DNA from: CAYRSA01 sp964494845 | GTDB taxonomy: Bacteria; Patescibacteriota; Saccharimonadia; Saccharimonadales; JAGQNJ01 | Direction: 5' to 3' | DNA: 16,740 nt | Assembly: GCA_964494845.1 (NCBI GenBank) | Contig: CAZBSC010000017.1 | Coordinates: forward strand, 1 to 16,740 | Shown here: one piece after another, positions 1 to 6,857 of the stretch | Layout: every line of letters starts with the position of its first letter | How positions within the stretch are numbered: the stretch's first letter is position 1 | Notes under the pieces: generated by a model | Database searches by the model: none | Seen by the model: the letters and a program-made list of their open reading frames with translations, nothing else | Told to the model about the DNA's origin: nothing | Translations under genes and position numbers: made by a program

Positions 1-220
1 CACGTCCAGAAACATAGTTATCTGGCTTCTCTGCCTTGGCTTTTATTGATTCCCAGCCTGGCAAGTTGCTGAGATGTTGATGGGCTATTTGGGCATGCTG
101 CTTGGCAACTTCTAGTTCCCAGACGCTCCATTGATTATGATTGCCGCCCTCAACTTGATGAGAAGCTGTGCTAGCGCCCCAAAAAAAATTCGGTGGAAAT
201 TGACTTTTGTATTTATCCAT
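1..220 (-). CDS. Glycoside hydrolase family 1 (beta-glucosidase-like), N-terminal fragment
   Basis: Only the first 73 codons are in the window; the gene runs off the left edge. The ATG (218-220) is followed within about 35 residues by the N-terminal signature of GH1 enzymes: F8-P-P-N-F-F-W-G-A-S-T-A-S-H-Q-V-E-G, then N-Q-W-S-V-W-E. The Gln at residue 22 matches the conserved GH1 glutamine that contacts the sugar at subsite -1. In GH1 the two catalytic glutamates lie far downstream and cannot be checked here. Family knowledge suggests cytoplasmic hydrolysis of beta-glucosides or 6-phospho-beta-glucosides; the substrate cannot be called. There is no signal peptide. An extended -10 box (232-240) lies close to the ATG and there is no clear Shine-Dalgarno sequence. 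Confidence 0.88.
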   Translation of the reverse strand, partial: MDKYKSQFPPNFFWGASTASHQVEGGNHNQWSVWELEVAKQHAQIAHQHLSNLPGWESIKAKAEKPDNYVSGR

Positions 221-231
221 AAGCTATTTCT

Positions 232-240
232 ATTCTATCA
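232..240 (-). promoter_or_regulatory. Extended -10 promoter of the GH1 gene
   Basis: Read on the minus strand this is TG-A-TAGAAT, an extended -10 box ending 11 nt before the ATG at 220. A start site about 7 nt downstream would leave a leader of only a few nucleotides. No good -35 was seen. Confidence 0.4.
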
Positions 241-251
241 CTACCCTTGCT

Positions 252-349
252 TGTTCTTTTCCAAAGAACCAAATCTCTTCATAATTTTGTCAGTAGCAAC
301 AAAAGTATGAAGAGATTTGGTATGCTGGATAGCAGATTAGGAAAGAACA
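252..349. repeat. Long nested inverted repeat (hairpin) between GH1 and AlkD genes
   Basis: A perfect 14-bp inverted repeat, CCAAATCTCTTCAT (269-282) and ATGAAGAGATTTGG (307-320), extends by one pair on the outside and, past one mismatch, by a 6-bp inner stem (TTTTGT 285-290 with ACAAAA 299-304), leaving an 8-nt loop. A second, outer pair, TGTTCTTTTCC (252-262) and GGAAAGAACA (340-349), encloses it. The structure fills the intergenic space between the divergent GH1 promoter side and the end of the AlkD gene. No run of T follows the main stem, so a simple intrinsic terminator is not supported. It could be an mRNA 3' structure or a tiny palindromic repeat element. Confidence 0.6.
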
Positions 350-350
350 C

Positions 351-1052
351 TTATTTCATTTTCATATAATGTGCCCTGTCTGCTGGATGCAGCTTTTCGA
401 GGCTGTAGCGCAGCATGGTTCGCGGCATCGTTGACGCGTATTTGTCTAGGAATTCTTTTAATCTCGCTTCGTCTTTCTTGCCTGCTTCGCGCAGCATCCA
501 ACCACTAGCCTTGTGCATTAGGTCCTCTTTATCGTTCAGGAGGATTTCTGCCAATTTGAACGTGTCATCTAAGTCATTTTTACTAATAAAATGTGCAGTG
601 CTGACTATAGCTATTCGTCGTTCCCACATCTGTTTGGACAGTGCTAATTTGTACAAAATTGACCTGTCTTTGTCTGCTAGATATACGCCAACAATTTTAT
701 GACAACTAATATCAATTATGTCCCAATTATTGACTCTGTCTGTCCTGCGCAAATATAAATCATATAGCGATTTCCTGAGTACAGAATTTGCACGCTCTGC
801 TTGAATCCTCATTATGATTACTGCAGCCAAACGATGCTCGTGGATTGGACTTTCCAGCAGCTTTTCGATTTCATCAACTGGCAAATCTTTATACTTTTTA
901 CATACCAGCCTTGTTTGAGGCACGGTTAAGCCTATGAAAACATCGCCTTCTCCGTACTGCCCTTTACCTGTTTTAAAAAACCGTTGCGAATGAACAGCCC
1001 GCACTGGATCTTCTAAATTATTCAATTCATTCATTAATTCTTTTGATGTCAT
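351..1052 (-). CDS. DNA alkylation repair protein, AlkD-like HEAT-repeat glycosylase
   Basis: Encodes about 233 residues, close to the usual AlkD length (about 237), all-helical and compatible with an AlkD/AlkC HEAT-repeat fold. Counting from the upstream TTG, the segment V110-N-N-W113-D-I-I-D117 and W146-E-R148-R149 match the Trp-x3-Asp pair and the Arg of the AlkD DNA-contact site (Trp109, Asp113 and Arg148 in the Bacillus cereus enzyme). AlkD removes N3- and N7-alkylated purines without base flipping. I chose ATG at 1052. A TTG at 1061, overlapping the upstream stop as TTGA, is possible and would add three residues. The gene ends a five-gene minus-strand run and may be translationally coupled to the gene before it. 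Confidence 0.85.
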   Translation of the reverse strand: MTSKELMNELNNLEDPVRAVHSQRFFKTGKGQYGEGDVFIGLTVPQTRLVCKKYKDLPVDEIEKLLESPIHEHRLAAVIIMRIQAERANSVLRKSLYDLYLRRTDRVNNWDIIDISCHKIVGVYLADKDRSILYKLALSKQMWERRIAIVSTAHFISKNDLDDTFKLAEILLNDKEDLMHKASGWMLREAGKKDEARLKEFLDKYASTMPRTMLRYSLEKLHPADRAHYMKMK

Positions 1053-1057
1053 ACGTC

Positions 1058-1483
1058 TCAAATCTTTCGGCTATCATATGCCCAGTGTAGTAATGCCTGG
1101 CGCTGCTTTCGCCGACAAGTTATATCCCCGGGGCTACACCCCTTTTGGACCTGCGCTATATGTCGCTTCATTGCCTTCCAGCGTTTTATCTGGCGATCAT
1201 CATCTTTACTTCTTCTGCCCTGATAATATCGGCAATACCATTGAAACCACCCTAGTGGATCTTGTGGATTTATCCAGCCCTTTTCTTGCCAAACACTCAA
1301 TGGCTGGCTAGCGCTTACTTCAAAAAAGTTCAATTTCGGGTTCGGTTTGCCGTCCGTCAATCGTGCATTTTTAAACCAATCTTTGGGAAATTCATCATAG
1401 TTCCCATCGAAATAATTTCCCCCAAAAACACCCAATTCCAGCATTTCCTTAGGCGTTAGTTCTGGTTTAAATTCATCATTCAT
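1058..1483 (-). CDS. Conserved hypothetical protein (WFQWYCRYYQGRR family)
   Basis: A 141-residue soluble protein without signal peptide or membrane segment. Its second half holds the striking aromatic and basic block P-L-G-W-F-Q-W-Y-C-R-Y-Y-Q-G-R-R, then D-D-D-R-Q-I-K-R-W-K, a C-x7-C pair (G-C-S-P-G-D-I-T-C-R), and R-Q-A-L-L-H-W-A-Y-D. I recall this block from unnamed proteins scattered across bacteria and other groups, but no reaction is established that I know of. The two cysteines and aromatic residues could suit a nucleic-acid or redox role; this is speculation. It begins 5 nt after the flavodoxin-family gene and its stop codon adjoins the AlkD start region, so it is very probably co-transcribed. 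Confidence 0.7.
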   Translation of the reverse strand: MNDEFKPELTPKEMLELGVFGGNYFDGNYDEFPKDWFKNARLTDGKPNPKLNFFEVSASQPLSVWQEKGWINPQDPLGWFQWYCRYYQGRRSKDDDRQIKRWKAMKRHIAQVQKGCSPGDITCRRKQRQALLHWAYDSRKI

Positions 1484-1488
1484 TTGTA

Positions 1489-2229
1489 TTATCTATATTC
1501 TGGATTTTCGAAATCAAACCGGCTACCGGCATCCCATTTACTGCGTTGGTTTCCGTATGCCGGAATGCCTCCCTTGTCTTTTAACATCTGCGCCATGTGC
1601 ATTAGGTTCCAAGTCATAAATGTAGTATTTCGATTTGTGAAATCATTGTCTACCCCAACTACTGAACCATCTTCGTTTTTGTCGCCATAACTGGCGCCTG
1701 GACCTGCTTCGCCAATCCAGCCAGCATCCGCTTGAGGCGGGATCGTATACCCAAGATGTTGAAGACTATAAAGAATATTCATCGCGCAGTGTTTTATACC
1801 ATCTTCGTTCCCAGTTATTAGGCAGCCGCCAACGCGCCCGTAGTAGGCGTACTGGCCAGCTTTGTTTAGTTCGCCAGAATGTCCATACAGCCGCTCGATA
1901 ACCTTTTTCATTTCGCTACTATTATCCCCTAGCCAAATAGGGCCACACAGTACCAAAATATCAGCGTCCATAACTTTTTTTAGTATAGCTGGCCAATCAT
2001 CTTTTTTAGCACCGTGCTTAGTCATGTCGTCGTAAACCCCCGGAGCTATTTCATGATCCGCAGACCTAATAACTTCTGTTTTTACTCCATGTTTTTCCAT
2101 TATTTTCTTACTGACTTCTATCAGTAAATCAGTATGGCTGACTTCGGGGCTAGGCTTTAACGTACAGTTTATGAAAACTGCTTTCAGACCTACGAAATCC
2201 ACATTTTGATCGTTCTTGCTATCCGTCAT
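1489..2229 (-). CDS. Flavodoxin-family / NADPH-dependent FMN reductase-like protein
   Basis: A 246-residue cytoplasmic flavodoxin-fold protein. The first strand and phosphate loop are K16-A-V-F-I-N-C-T-L-K-P-S-P, followed by S-H-T-D-L-L. A second flavin-contact region is at residues 94-113 (V-L-C-G-P-I-W-L-G-D-N-S-S-E-M-K-K-V-I-E). Residues 130-144 (Y-G-R-V-G-G-C-L-I-T-G-N-E-D-G) match the third flavodoxin/WrbA-like loop. Such proteins bind FMN and reduce quinones, flavins or iron; the substrate is not predictable. A strong SD lies just upstream and a -10 box at 2254-2259, so the gene may start its own transcript. The downstream start follows the stop by only 5 nt. Confidence 0.8.
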   Translation of the reverse strand: MTDSKNDQNVDFVGLKAVFINCTLKPSPEVSHTDLLIEVSKKIMEKHGVKTEVIRSADHEIAPGVYDDMTKHGAKKDDWPAILKKVMDADILVLCGPIWLGDNSSEMKKVIERLYGHSGELNKAGQYAYYGRVGGCLITGNEDGIKHCAMNILYSLQHLGYTIPPQADAGWIGEAGPGASYGDKNEDGSVVGVDNDFTNRNTTFMTWNLMHMAQMLKDKGGIPAYGNQRSKWDAGSRFDFENPEYR

Positions 2230-2232
2230 TAT

Positions 2233-2259
2233 CCCCTCCTAGTTACAATAAATAGTATA
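2233..2259 (-). promoter_or_regulatory. -10 box and strong Shine-Dalgarno of the flavodoxin-family gene
   Basis: On the minus strand a TATACT -10 box lies at 2254-2259 and AGGAGGGG at 2233-2240, a few nucleotides before the ATG. No convincing -35 was found. This contrasts with other gene starts here that lack an SD. Confidence 0.45.
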
Positions 2260-2279
2260 CTTTACTGTGCCGACAGCCC

Positions 2280-2531
2280 CTAAGCTCTGATAAATATTTT
2301 GTATGCACTACTTAACATCATCAGACCAACAACTACTCCAAGTAATCTGCGGAAAAAATTAACCCCTGACGAGATCTCTAGATAAGACCACCACAACATA
2401 ACGCCAATAAAAAGTATCGATAAGTACTCCCGCACAGTGCCTTGGCTTATCTTAGCCGATAGCCATATCACAATAGCTATCAATAACGGCTTATTGGGTT
2501 TTTGAAAAACTACAAAATTGGCACTTTTCAT
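2280..2531 (-). CDS. Small membrane protein, unknown function
   Basis: An 83-residue hydrophobic protein with two or three membrane segments: about residues 15-27 (L-L-I-A-I-V-I-W-L-S-A), 36-50 (Y-L-S-I-L-F-I-G-V-M-L-W-W-S-Y) and 62-80 (R-L-L-G-V-V-V-G-L-M-M-L-S-S-A). The N-terminus (M-K-S-A-N-F-V-V-F-Q-K-P-N-K-P) is polar and probably cytoplasmic. I recognise no family with a known role. It sits between the helicase gene (14 nt gap) and the flavodoxin-family gene, same strand, so it is likely part of that transcript. Confidence 0.6.
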   Translation of the reverse strand: MKSANFVVFQKPNKPLLIAIVIWLSAKISQGTVREYLSILFIGVMLWWSYLEISSGVNFFRRLLGVVVGLMMLSSAYKIFIRA

Positions 2532-2545
2532 AATTATTTTCTCGC

Positions 2546-4060
2546 TTAGTTTGTGTCCACTGCATCTTCGCCAAAATGCTTTTTCAATCGGGATCGGATT
2601 GATCCAGGATGACGCCCAAAAACGGAGGTGGCCTTTTTGATATCTATTTTTTTGCCTGATGAAAACATATCCACTAGTTTTTTATCATCGGTGTCGTTCC
2701 ATGGTTTGTAGGCATTTGGGTAGTCTTTTCGCATTTTTTTCAGTTTTTCGGACCAGGTATTTTTGGCCGGCGGTTCTGGTTTTGTTTTCCGCTCGGTTGC
2801 TTTATCTTTTAGATGAGCGAAACGTTTGGCGTCTTTGCTAGATGCAGTCCGCAGCTTCTCGTCAATTCTCAGAGCCTCTGGGCTAACTTTGAGTGCCATC
2901 TTGTTCAAACCCATTAGACTGAGGGTATCGAGACTTCGAACGCGCGATAAAGCTACATAGCCCATCCCCTCCACAAAAGCTTTTCCGAGGTTTATTCGGG
3001 CTGCGTCTAGTGTCATTCCCTGACTTTTATGCACGGTTATTGCCCACGCGAGTCTAAGTGGTATTTGGGCCAAGCTTGCGCGTTTTTTGTCACCATCTCG
3101 CAGTTCCCAAGAATCTGGGAGTACAGTTATTTTGCGTCCGCTCTTGATAGTCACAATCGGAAAATCTGTAGTTTTTTCAAAACCAGTCACCTCGCCCAGC
3201 GTGCCGTTGGCGTATTTTCTGTCCGGACTGTTTTTGATGAACATCACCAATGCACCTTCTTTCAAAACAAGCTCTTCGTTAGCTAGACAAGCTCGTTTCA
3301 ATGAATCAACGTAGACTTCCTTGCCGGTTGTAGACATTTTGTATCGATGTTCTTCTCCGTCAAGCTCCTGCAGTCGCCGATTATTGATACTGTCGACATC
3401 AATGTTCGTTGTATGCAGTTCTGTCACGTCCCCAAGATCAGCCTGATTTCGCTGTAGTAGCGATTCGGCATGGCTACGACGAATATCCCCAGCTCGCAAC
3501 GCTTCTAAGATATTTAAAAAATCATCATCATTTTGTCGGTGCTGCTCGTCCAAGTAACAAATAACTGGATTCAAGTCTTGCCAAGCTTCCGCGTGCACCA
3601 CAAATTGCCCTTGGTCTTGCCCGTTTCTGGTTACGGGGGGTAGCTGAAAAAAATCTCCACACAAAATCACCTGGATACCACCGAATGGTTCATCGCGACC
3701 CCGGACTTTTCTAGCAACCTGGTCCACCATATCTAACCGATAATGATGCAACATCGATATCTCGTCGATGATTAACACATCTGTTTTGGCAATCGTATCT
3801 CGTCGACCTTTGTGCATATGGTCATGAAAATTCTTTGGCAAGTTGTCCGATATACCGATACCACTCCATGCATGAATAGTGTTGCCGCTTAGATGTGTTG
3901 CGGCCAGACCAGTCGTAGCAGTTACTGCCACTGTTTTGCCATCAGCTTTTGCCGCGTGGATAAATTTATTCAAAACATAGGTTTTGCCAGACCCAGCTGG
4001 ACCGGTCAAAAGTGCGTTTTCCCCACTCAATAATATTTCTAATGCAAGCGCCTGGTCCAT
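2546..4060 (-). CDS. Pif1/RecD2-like superfamily 1B DNA helicase with C-terminal Myb-like domain
   Basis: A 504-residue ATP-dependent helicase. Motifs in order: Walker A G20-P-A-G-S-G-K-T27; motif Ia T-A-T-T-G-L-A-A-T-H-L (48-58); Walker B L-I-I-D-E-I-S-M-L (96-104); motif III G-D-F-F-Q-L-P-P-V (135-143); an H-R-Q motif in the middle; then T-V-H-K-S-Q-G-M-T-L and V-A-L-S-R-V-R near residues 340-380. This set is typical of Pif1-like helicases, which unwind DNA 5' to 3' and resolve G-quadruplexes and stalled forks. The last 70 residues contain P-W-N-D-T-D-D-K-K-L then F-G-R-H-P-G-S-I-R-S-R-L-K-K, a Myb/SANT-like or sigma-like helix-turn-helix, probably a DNA-binding tail. A -10 box lies 9 nt before the ATG and no SD is visible. 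Confidence 0.9.
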   Translation of the reverse strand: MDQALALEILLSGENALLTGPAGSGKTYVLNKFIHAAKADGKTVAVTATTGLAATHLSGNTIHAWSGIGISDNLPKNFHDHMHKGRRDTIAKTDVLIIDEISMLHHYRLDMVDQVARKVRGRDEPFGGIQVILCGDFFQLPPVTRNGQDQGQFVVHAEAWQDLNPVICYLDEQHRQNDDDFLNILEALRAGDIRRSHAESLLQRNQADLGDVTELHTTNIDVDSINNRRLQELDGEEHRYKMSTTGKEVYVDSLKRACLANEELVLKEGALVMFIKNSPDRKYANGTLGEVTGFEKTTDFPIVTIKSGRKITVLPDSWELRDGDKKRASLAQIPLRLAWAITVHKSQGMTLDAARINLGKAFVEGMGYVALSRVRSLDTLSLMGLNKMALKVSPEALRIDEKLRTASSKDAKRFAHLKDKATERKTKPEPPAKNTWSEKLKKMRKDYPNAYKPWNDTDDKKLVDMFSSGKKIDIKKATSVFGRHPGSIRSRLKKHFGEDAVDTN

Positions 4061-4069
4061 AGTCTATAC

Positions 4070-4075
4070 AGTATA
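4070..4075 (-). promoter_or_regulatory. -10 box of the helicase operon
   Basis: TATACT on the minus strand, ending 9 nt before the ATG at 4060. Transcription would start within about 3 nt of the start codon, implying a leaderless or nearly leaderless mRNA. A TTGAAT lies 19 nt upstream, a poor -35 spacing. Confidence 0.4.
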
Positions 4076-4134
4076 GCGCGGATACAATTTTTCTATTCAA
4101 AATACTGCAAGGCTAGTGTAGTGGATATGTTCTG

Positions 4135-4347
4135 TTAGCCGTAATATTTTCGGGCGGCATCAATAAAATGATGCCAGGCCTCTATGTAAACGCGAATGTA
4201 GTGCTCGTCAGTGCGTGTAAATGCATAGCTTTCGTTACGGTTGTCAGAGTGTTCTAGGTTATCGTACAAGTGTTTTACCTGGTCATGGGCCCGATGGACT
4301 CGGCGTTGAGCCTCGCGGTATTCTCGTTCGTACTGTTTGTTAGGCAT
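4135..4347 (-). CDS. Small hypothetical protein
   Basis: A 70-residue, strongly charged and His/Tyr-rich protein (M-P-N-K-Q-Y-E-R-E-Y-R-E-A-Q-R-R-V-H-R-A-H) predicted to be mostly helical, with no membrane segment or signal peptide. No family recognised. It starts 5 nt after the NYN-domain gene, with AAAGGAG inside the end of that gene as a possible but distant ribosome-binding site, so the two are probably one transcript. Confidence 0.5.
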   Translation of the reverse strand: MPNKQYEREYREAQRRVHRAHDQVKHLYDNLEHSDNRNESYAFTRTDEHYIRVYIEAWHHFIDAARKYYG

Positions 4348-4352
4348 TTGCC

Positions 4353-4973
4353 CTACCTGGCTCCTTTCCTCTTGTAATCTTTGTATGCCAATTCCCTACG
4401 CATTTCGTCTATTCTAATTATATACTTTTCATAAGGTTTTAACAGAGACGAATAGAAACGATTTGGCGTCATTATGTGCTTCAGTCTGTCTTTACTGGCC
4501 AGGTATTCTGCTAGGCAGTAAAAATCTCCATCACCAGATACAATTATTGCCTTTGAGTAGTTAGGCATTTCTTTCATTGCATACAGCACTAGCTCGGCGT
4601 CTACATTCCCTTTTACTGCTCTTTTTGCGACCTCTGGCTGGTCTTGATGGTTGTGGTTTTTCGAGTCTGCAGACTGTTTGACCTGGCCAGTAGGCTCAGA
4701 TGTTTGCGGCGAATCGTTCATGACTACGGTTGGCTTCAATACTACAAGATAGCCCAGTTCATGAAGAGTGTTGTACATTTCTTCATGCTCGCTCATATAG
4801 CCTATAAACAGATACGCCCGCGTCACGCCGTGCTCTTTTTGCAAATACTGGTACAGCTTGCTCCAGTCCATTTTCCAGCCCATTTTCTGGGTACCTAGAT
4901 TCAAGTTTTGACTATCGATAAAGGCATAAACGCCCTTAGGATTTTGATTTATTTTTCGTCGAAACGGCCTCAT
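4353..4973 (-). CDS. NYN domain (LabA/PIN-like) putative ribonuclease
   Basis: A 206-residue protein with a NYN-domain layout. The first acidic site is A17-F-I-D20-S-Q-N23-L-N. The core strand is A-Y-L-F-I-G-Y (53-59). A conserved acidic helix is K121-G-N-V-D125-A-E-L, and the last acidic site is I143-I-V-S-G-D148-G-D150-F-Y. These acidic residues form the metal site of PIN-fold nucleases and suggest Mg-dependent RNA cleavage. Between residues 85 and 117 is a polar, low-complexity insert (S/T/Q/H-rich), probably a disordered loop. An extended -10 box (4983-4991) lies just upstream. The small downstream gene is probably co-transcribed. Confidence 0.8.
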   Translation of the reverse strand: MRPFRRKINQNPKGVYAFIDSQNLNLGTQKMGWKMDWSKLYQYLQKEHGVTRAYLFIGYMSEHEEMYNTLHELGYLVVLKPTVVMNDSPQTSEPTGQVKQSADSKNHNHQDQPEVAKRAVKGNVDAELVLYAMKEMPNYSKAIIVSGDGDFYCLAEYLASKDRLKHIMTPNRFYSSLLKPYEKYIIRIDEMRRELAYKDYKRKGAR

Positions 4974-4982
4974 CTTGAACTA

Positions 4983-4991
4983 ATAATAACA
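4983..4991 (-). promoter_or_regulatory. Extended -10 promoter of the NYN gene
   Basis: Minus strand reads TG-T-TATTAT, ending 9 nt before the ATG at 4973. Transcription is expected to begin about 3 nt before the start codon. No SD is visible. Confidence 0.35.
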
Positions 4992-5004
4992 TTTTATAGA
5001 AACT

Positions 5005-5571
5005 TTATTTTTGTGGTCTGGAGATTAATACAACTTCCACAAAATTTGCCAACGATATGTAAACCGGAAATACTATCACCGAATATGCCAGGCTGCCTCC
5101 GGCAGCAATACTGAACCACGGCGCTATTACACCGCCCCAGAAAAACAAAGATGTTTCACTTTTTGGTTCGCGCCAAGTTTTCTCTAATGTGGGCCAAAAT
5201 GCGATTGTATCAGCCACTATCGACAGATGTAGCGCCAACAGAGCGCTACCTGTTTGCCACCATGCAACAAGACTCAATATCAGTAGGACATAGCAAATCA
5301 GGTCATTTTTTGATAAACCACCGACCCCGTGCTTCATAGCCAAGCCAAAAAGCATAATTGATGAAACTATCTCCCCTACTGTTAGCGCCATCGTCAGCCC
5401 AGAGCCCAAACTGTGTTGTTGCGCCAATGTAACTATTATCAGCAACAAAAGCATCGTTCTGGCCGCTCTAGCTGGCTTCGCCCTACCCTTAACTATGTCA
5501 ATCATATATGGGATGGTGACGGCAATGATTATCGAGAATGAAATTAGCGCTAAAATATTTTGCATAAGCAT
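5005..5571 (-). CDS. Multi-pass membrane protein, unknown function
   Basis: A 188-residue integral membrane protein with about six or seven hydrophobic segments, roughly residues 4-24, 38-52, 58-76, 88-103, 108-124, 143-160 and 163-182. Short conserved-looking loops are P-Y-M-I-D-I-V-K-G-R-A-K-P-A-R-A (21-36) and K-H-G-V-G-G-L-S-K-N-D-L (80-91). The arrangement (P-Y-x-x-D-I-x-x-G loop, repeated three-helix blocks) recalls PQ-loop/SWEET-type small transporters, but the match is weak. The start follows the upstream stop by 9 nt, with AGGA just before the first ATG; a second ATG two codons later is possible. Confidence 0.6.
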   Translation of the reverse strand: MLMQNILALISFSIIIAVTIPYMIDIVKGRAKPARAARTMLLLLIIVTLAQQHSLGSGLTMALTVGEIVSSIMLFGLAMKHGVGGLSKNDLICYVLLILSLVAWWQTGSALLALHLSIVADTIAFWPTLEKTWREPKSETSLFFWGGVIAPWFSIAAGGSLAYSVIVFPVYISLANFVEVVLISRPQK

Positions 5572-5580
5572 TTTTCCTAA

Positions 5581-5976
5581 CTATACCCCATCGCCGTTGT
5601 ATGTTGCCCAGCCAGTTGCCCTATAAGGCGTTACCCACACGTTAAAACTGCCTGTCTGGTCTATTGATTTACTGATTTTTTTACTTATTTTGTGCGCCAT
5701 CTCGTTAAAGTATTTCGTAGCATCGTCAACAGCGTATTCGAATCCTTTTGTGTCTCTCGGCCAATTGCTTTCAGCTATTTCTACATGCAATTCAGTCTGT
5801 GCATCAGAGGATGAACCCGTGCGATCAACTACCTGTGTTCGGACAGTTACATCCCCTGGCTGTGGTGTACCTCTGTGGTATATGACCTCTGCCGTTACCT
5901 TCTCTGTAAACTCACACCAGGCTATTATCTGCGTTGGTGTTTTCTCCATAAAATGCGTAATCGTTACTTGTGCCAT
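5581..5976 (-). CDS. Hypothetical protein
   Basis: A 131-residue soluble protein with no signal peptide or membrane segment. The N-terminal half (F-M-E-K-T-P-T-Q-I-I-A-W-C-E-F-T-E-K-V-T-A-E-V-I) looks like alternating beta strands, followed by a Ser/Asp-rich loop and a helix with K-I-S-K-K-I-S-K-S near residues 97-105. No family recognised. It has a good SD (AGGAG, 8 nt before ATG) and a promoter at 6003-6030, and probably heads an operon with the membrane protein downstream. Confidence 0.6.
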   Translation of the reverse strand: MAQVTITHFMEKTPTQIIAWCEFTEKVTAEVIYHRGTPQPGDVTVRTQVVDRTGSSSDAQTELHVEIAESNWPRDTKGFEYAVDDATKYFNEMAHKISKKISKSIDQTGSFNVWVTPYRATGWATYNGDGV

Positions 5977-6002
5977 CGTATATGTCTCCTATCGCACTAG
6001 CA

Positions 6003-6030
6003 TTATCTGTTAATTTGAATAATGTTTCAA
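6003..6030 (-). promoter_or_regulatory. Sigma70-type promoter for the 5976 gene
   Basis: Minus strand: TTGAAA (6025-6030), exactly 17 nt, then GATAAT (6003-6008). It diverges from the regulator promoter on the other strand. Confidence 0.55.
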
Positions 6031-6032
6031 AA

Positions 6033-6056
6033 AGTTGTCCATTTTTTCGGACAACT
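6033..6056. promoter_or_regulatory. Palindromic operator candidate in the trmB promoter
   Basis: AGTTGTCC (6033-6040) and GGACAACT (6049-6056) are perfect 8-bp inverted arms around an 8-nt AT-rich spacer. The site ends 2 nt before the extended -10 box of the regulator gene and lies just upstream of the divergent promoter. This is the position expected for autoregulation by the TrmB-family product, which is inference. The T run is inside the loop, so it is not a terminator. Confidence 0.5.
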
Positions 6057-6057
6057 A

Positions 6058-6066
6058 TGATATACT
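6058..6066 (+). promoter_or_regulatory. Extended -10 promoter of the TrmB-family gene
   Basis: TG-A-TATACT, with the GTG start codon at 6073 only 6 nt behind it. Transcription would begin at or next to the start codon, so a leaderless mRNA is likely. No -35 and no SD are seen. Confidence 0.5.
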
Positions 6067-6072
6067 AGGGAA

Positions 6073-6855
6073 GTGAAACAGATTGAAACCATCAAGAAGT
6101 ACCTACAAAAACTGGATATCGAGCCAGAGACTACTGATGTTTACATAGAACTGATAAAACTAGGGCCTTCCTCTGCCCTACAGCTAACACGAGCAACAAA
6201 AATCACTCGCACCCAGATATACCGCCATTTAGAGCATTTACAGGCCCTGGGACTCGCTAGTGCCGAAAAGTTGAGTTACGGGACGTTATTTCGTGCCTTG
6301 CCCCTAGAGAATCTCGAGGGCACAATCGCAAATAAAGAAGCTGAAAATGCGGCTATCCGTCGTAATTTAGGCAATATGGGCGATATTTTAGCCGCAATCA
6401 GCGGAACTCGTGGTCCCAAGGCCACAATTCAACACTACTACGGCCAAGGCGGCCTAAAACAGGTCAACTGGAACCTTACCAAGGCTGAAAAAGAGTTCAA
6501 GGTGTTCGAAGTTGCTCATTTATCCCACCACTTGGATGTTGCCTTCGCGCGTCGTTGCCGAGAACGCTATATGGAAAAAGGACTGACAAGTTATGACTTG
6601 ACCAATTCTACCTCTGTTATAGCCAAGGAATTAGAGCCTTTTGACCCATCAAAATCATTTTCACGGCACGTCGACCCCAAGGTTTTGACTATAAACTTTG
6701 AGATGTATATTTATAACGACGTTGTGACACTGGTAGATTACAGCAAAGATCAGCCAATGGCCCTAGAAATCCACCACCCTGCCCTAAAAATGATGATGGA
6801 ACAACTCTTTGACAGCGTCTGGGCCACCGCAACCCCCCTCAAAATCCAAAAATGA
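6073..6855 (+). CDS. TrmB-family transcriptional regulator
   Basis: 260 residues. Residues about 15-75 form the TrmB-type winged helix-turn-helix: E16-P-E-T-T-D-V-Y-I-E-L-I-K-L-G-P-S-S-A, then I-T-R-T-Q-I-Y-R-H-L-E-H-L-Q-A-L-G-L as recognition helix. A likely coiled-coil dimerisation helix follows (about 80-110, N-K-E-A-E-N-A-A-I-R-R-N-L). The C-terminal part resembles the PLDc-like effector region of this family, with no recognised ligand. TrmB proteins in archaea respond to sugars; the signal here is unknown. GTG start is chosen because it falls on the predicted transcription start and opens directly into the HTH. It is tail-to-tail with the dehydrogenase pair (2 nt gap). Confidence 0.8.
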   Translation: MKQIETIKKYLQKLDIEPETTDVYIELIKLGPSSALQLTRATKITRTQIYRHLEHLQALGLASAEKLSYGTLFRALPLENLEGTIANKEAENAAIRRNLGNMGDILAAISGTRGPKATIQHYYGQGGLKQVNWNLTKAEKEFKVFEVAHLSHHLDVAFARRCRERYMEKGLTSYDLTNSTSVIAKELEPFDPSKSFSRHVDPKVLTINFEMYIYNDVVTLVDYSKDQPMALEIHHPALKMMMEQLFDSVWATATPLKIQK

Positions 6856-6857
6856 TA

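Noticed and set aside
6033..6056. Terminator reading of the TTTTTT-containing hairpin
   Set aside because: The T run is in the loop, not after the stem, and the structure lies between divergent promoters where no transcript ends.
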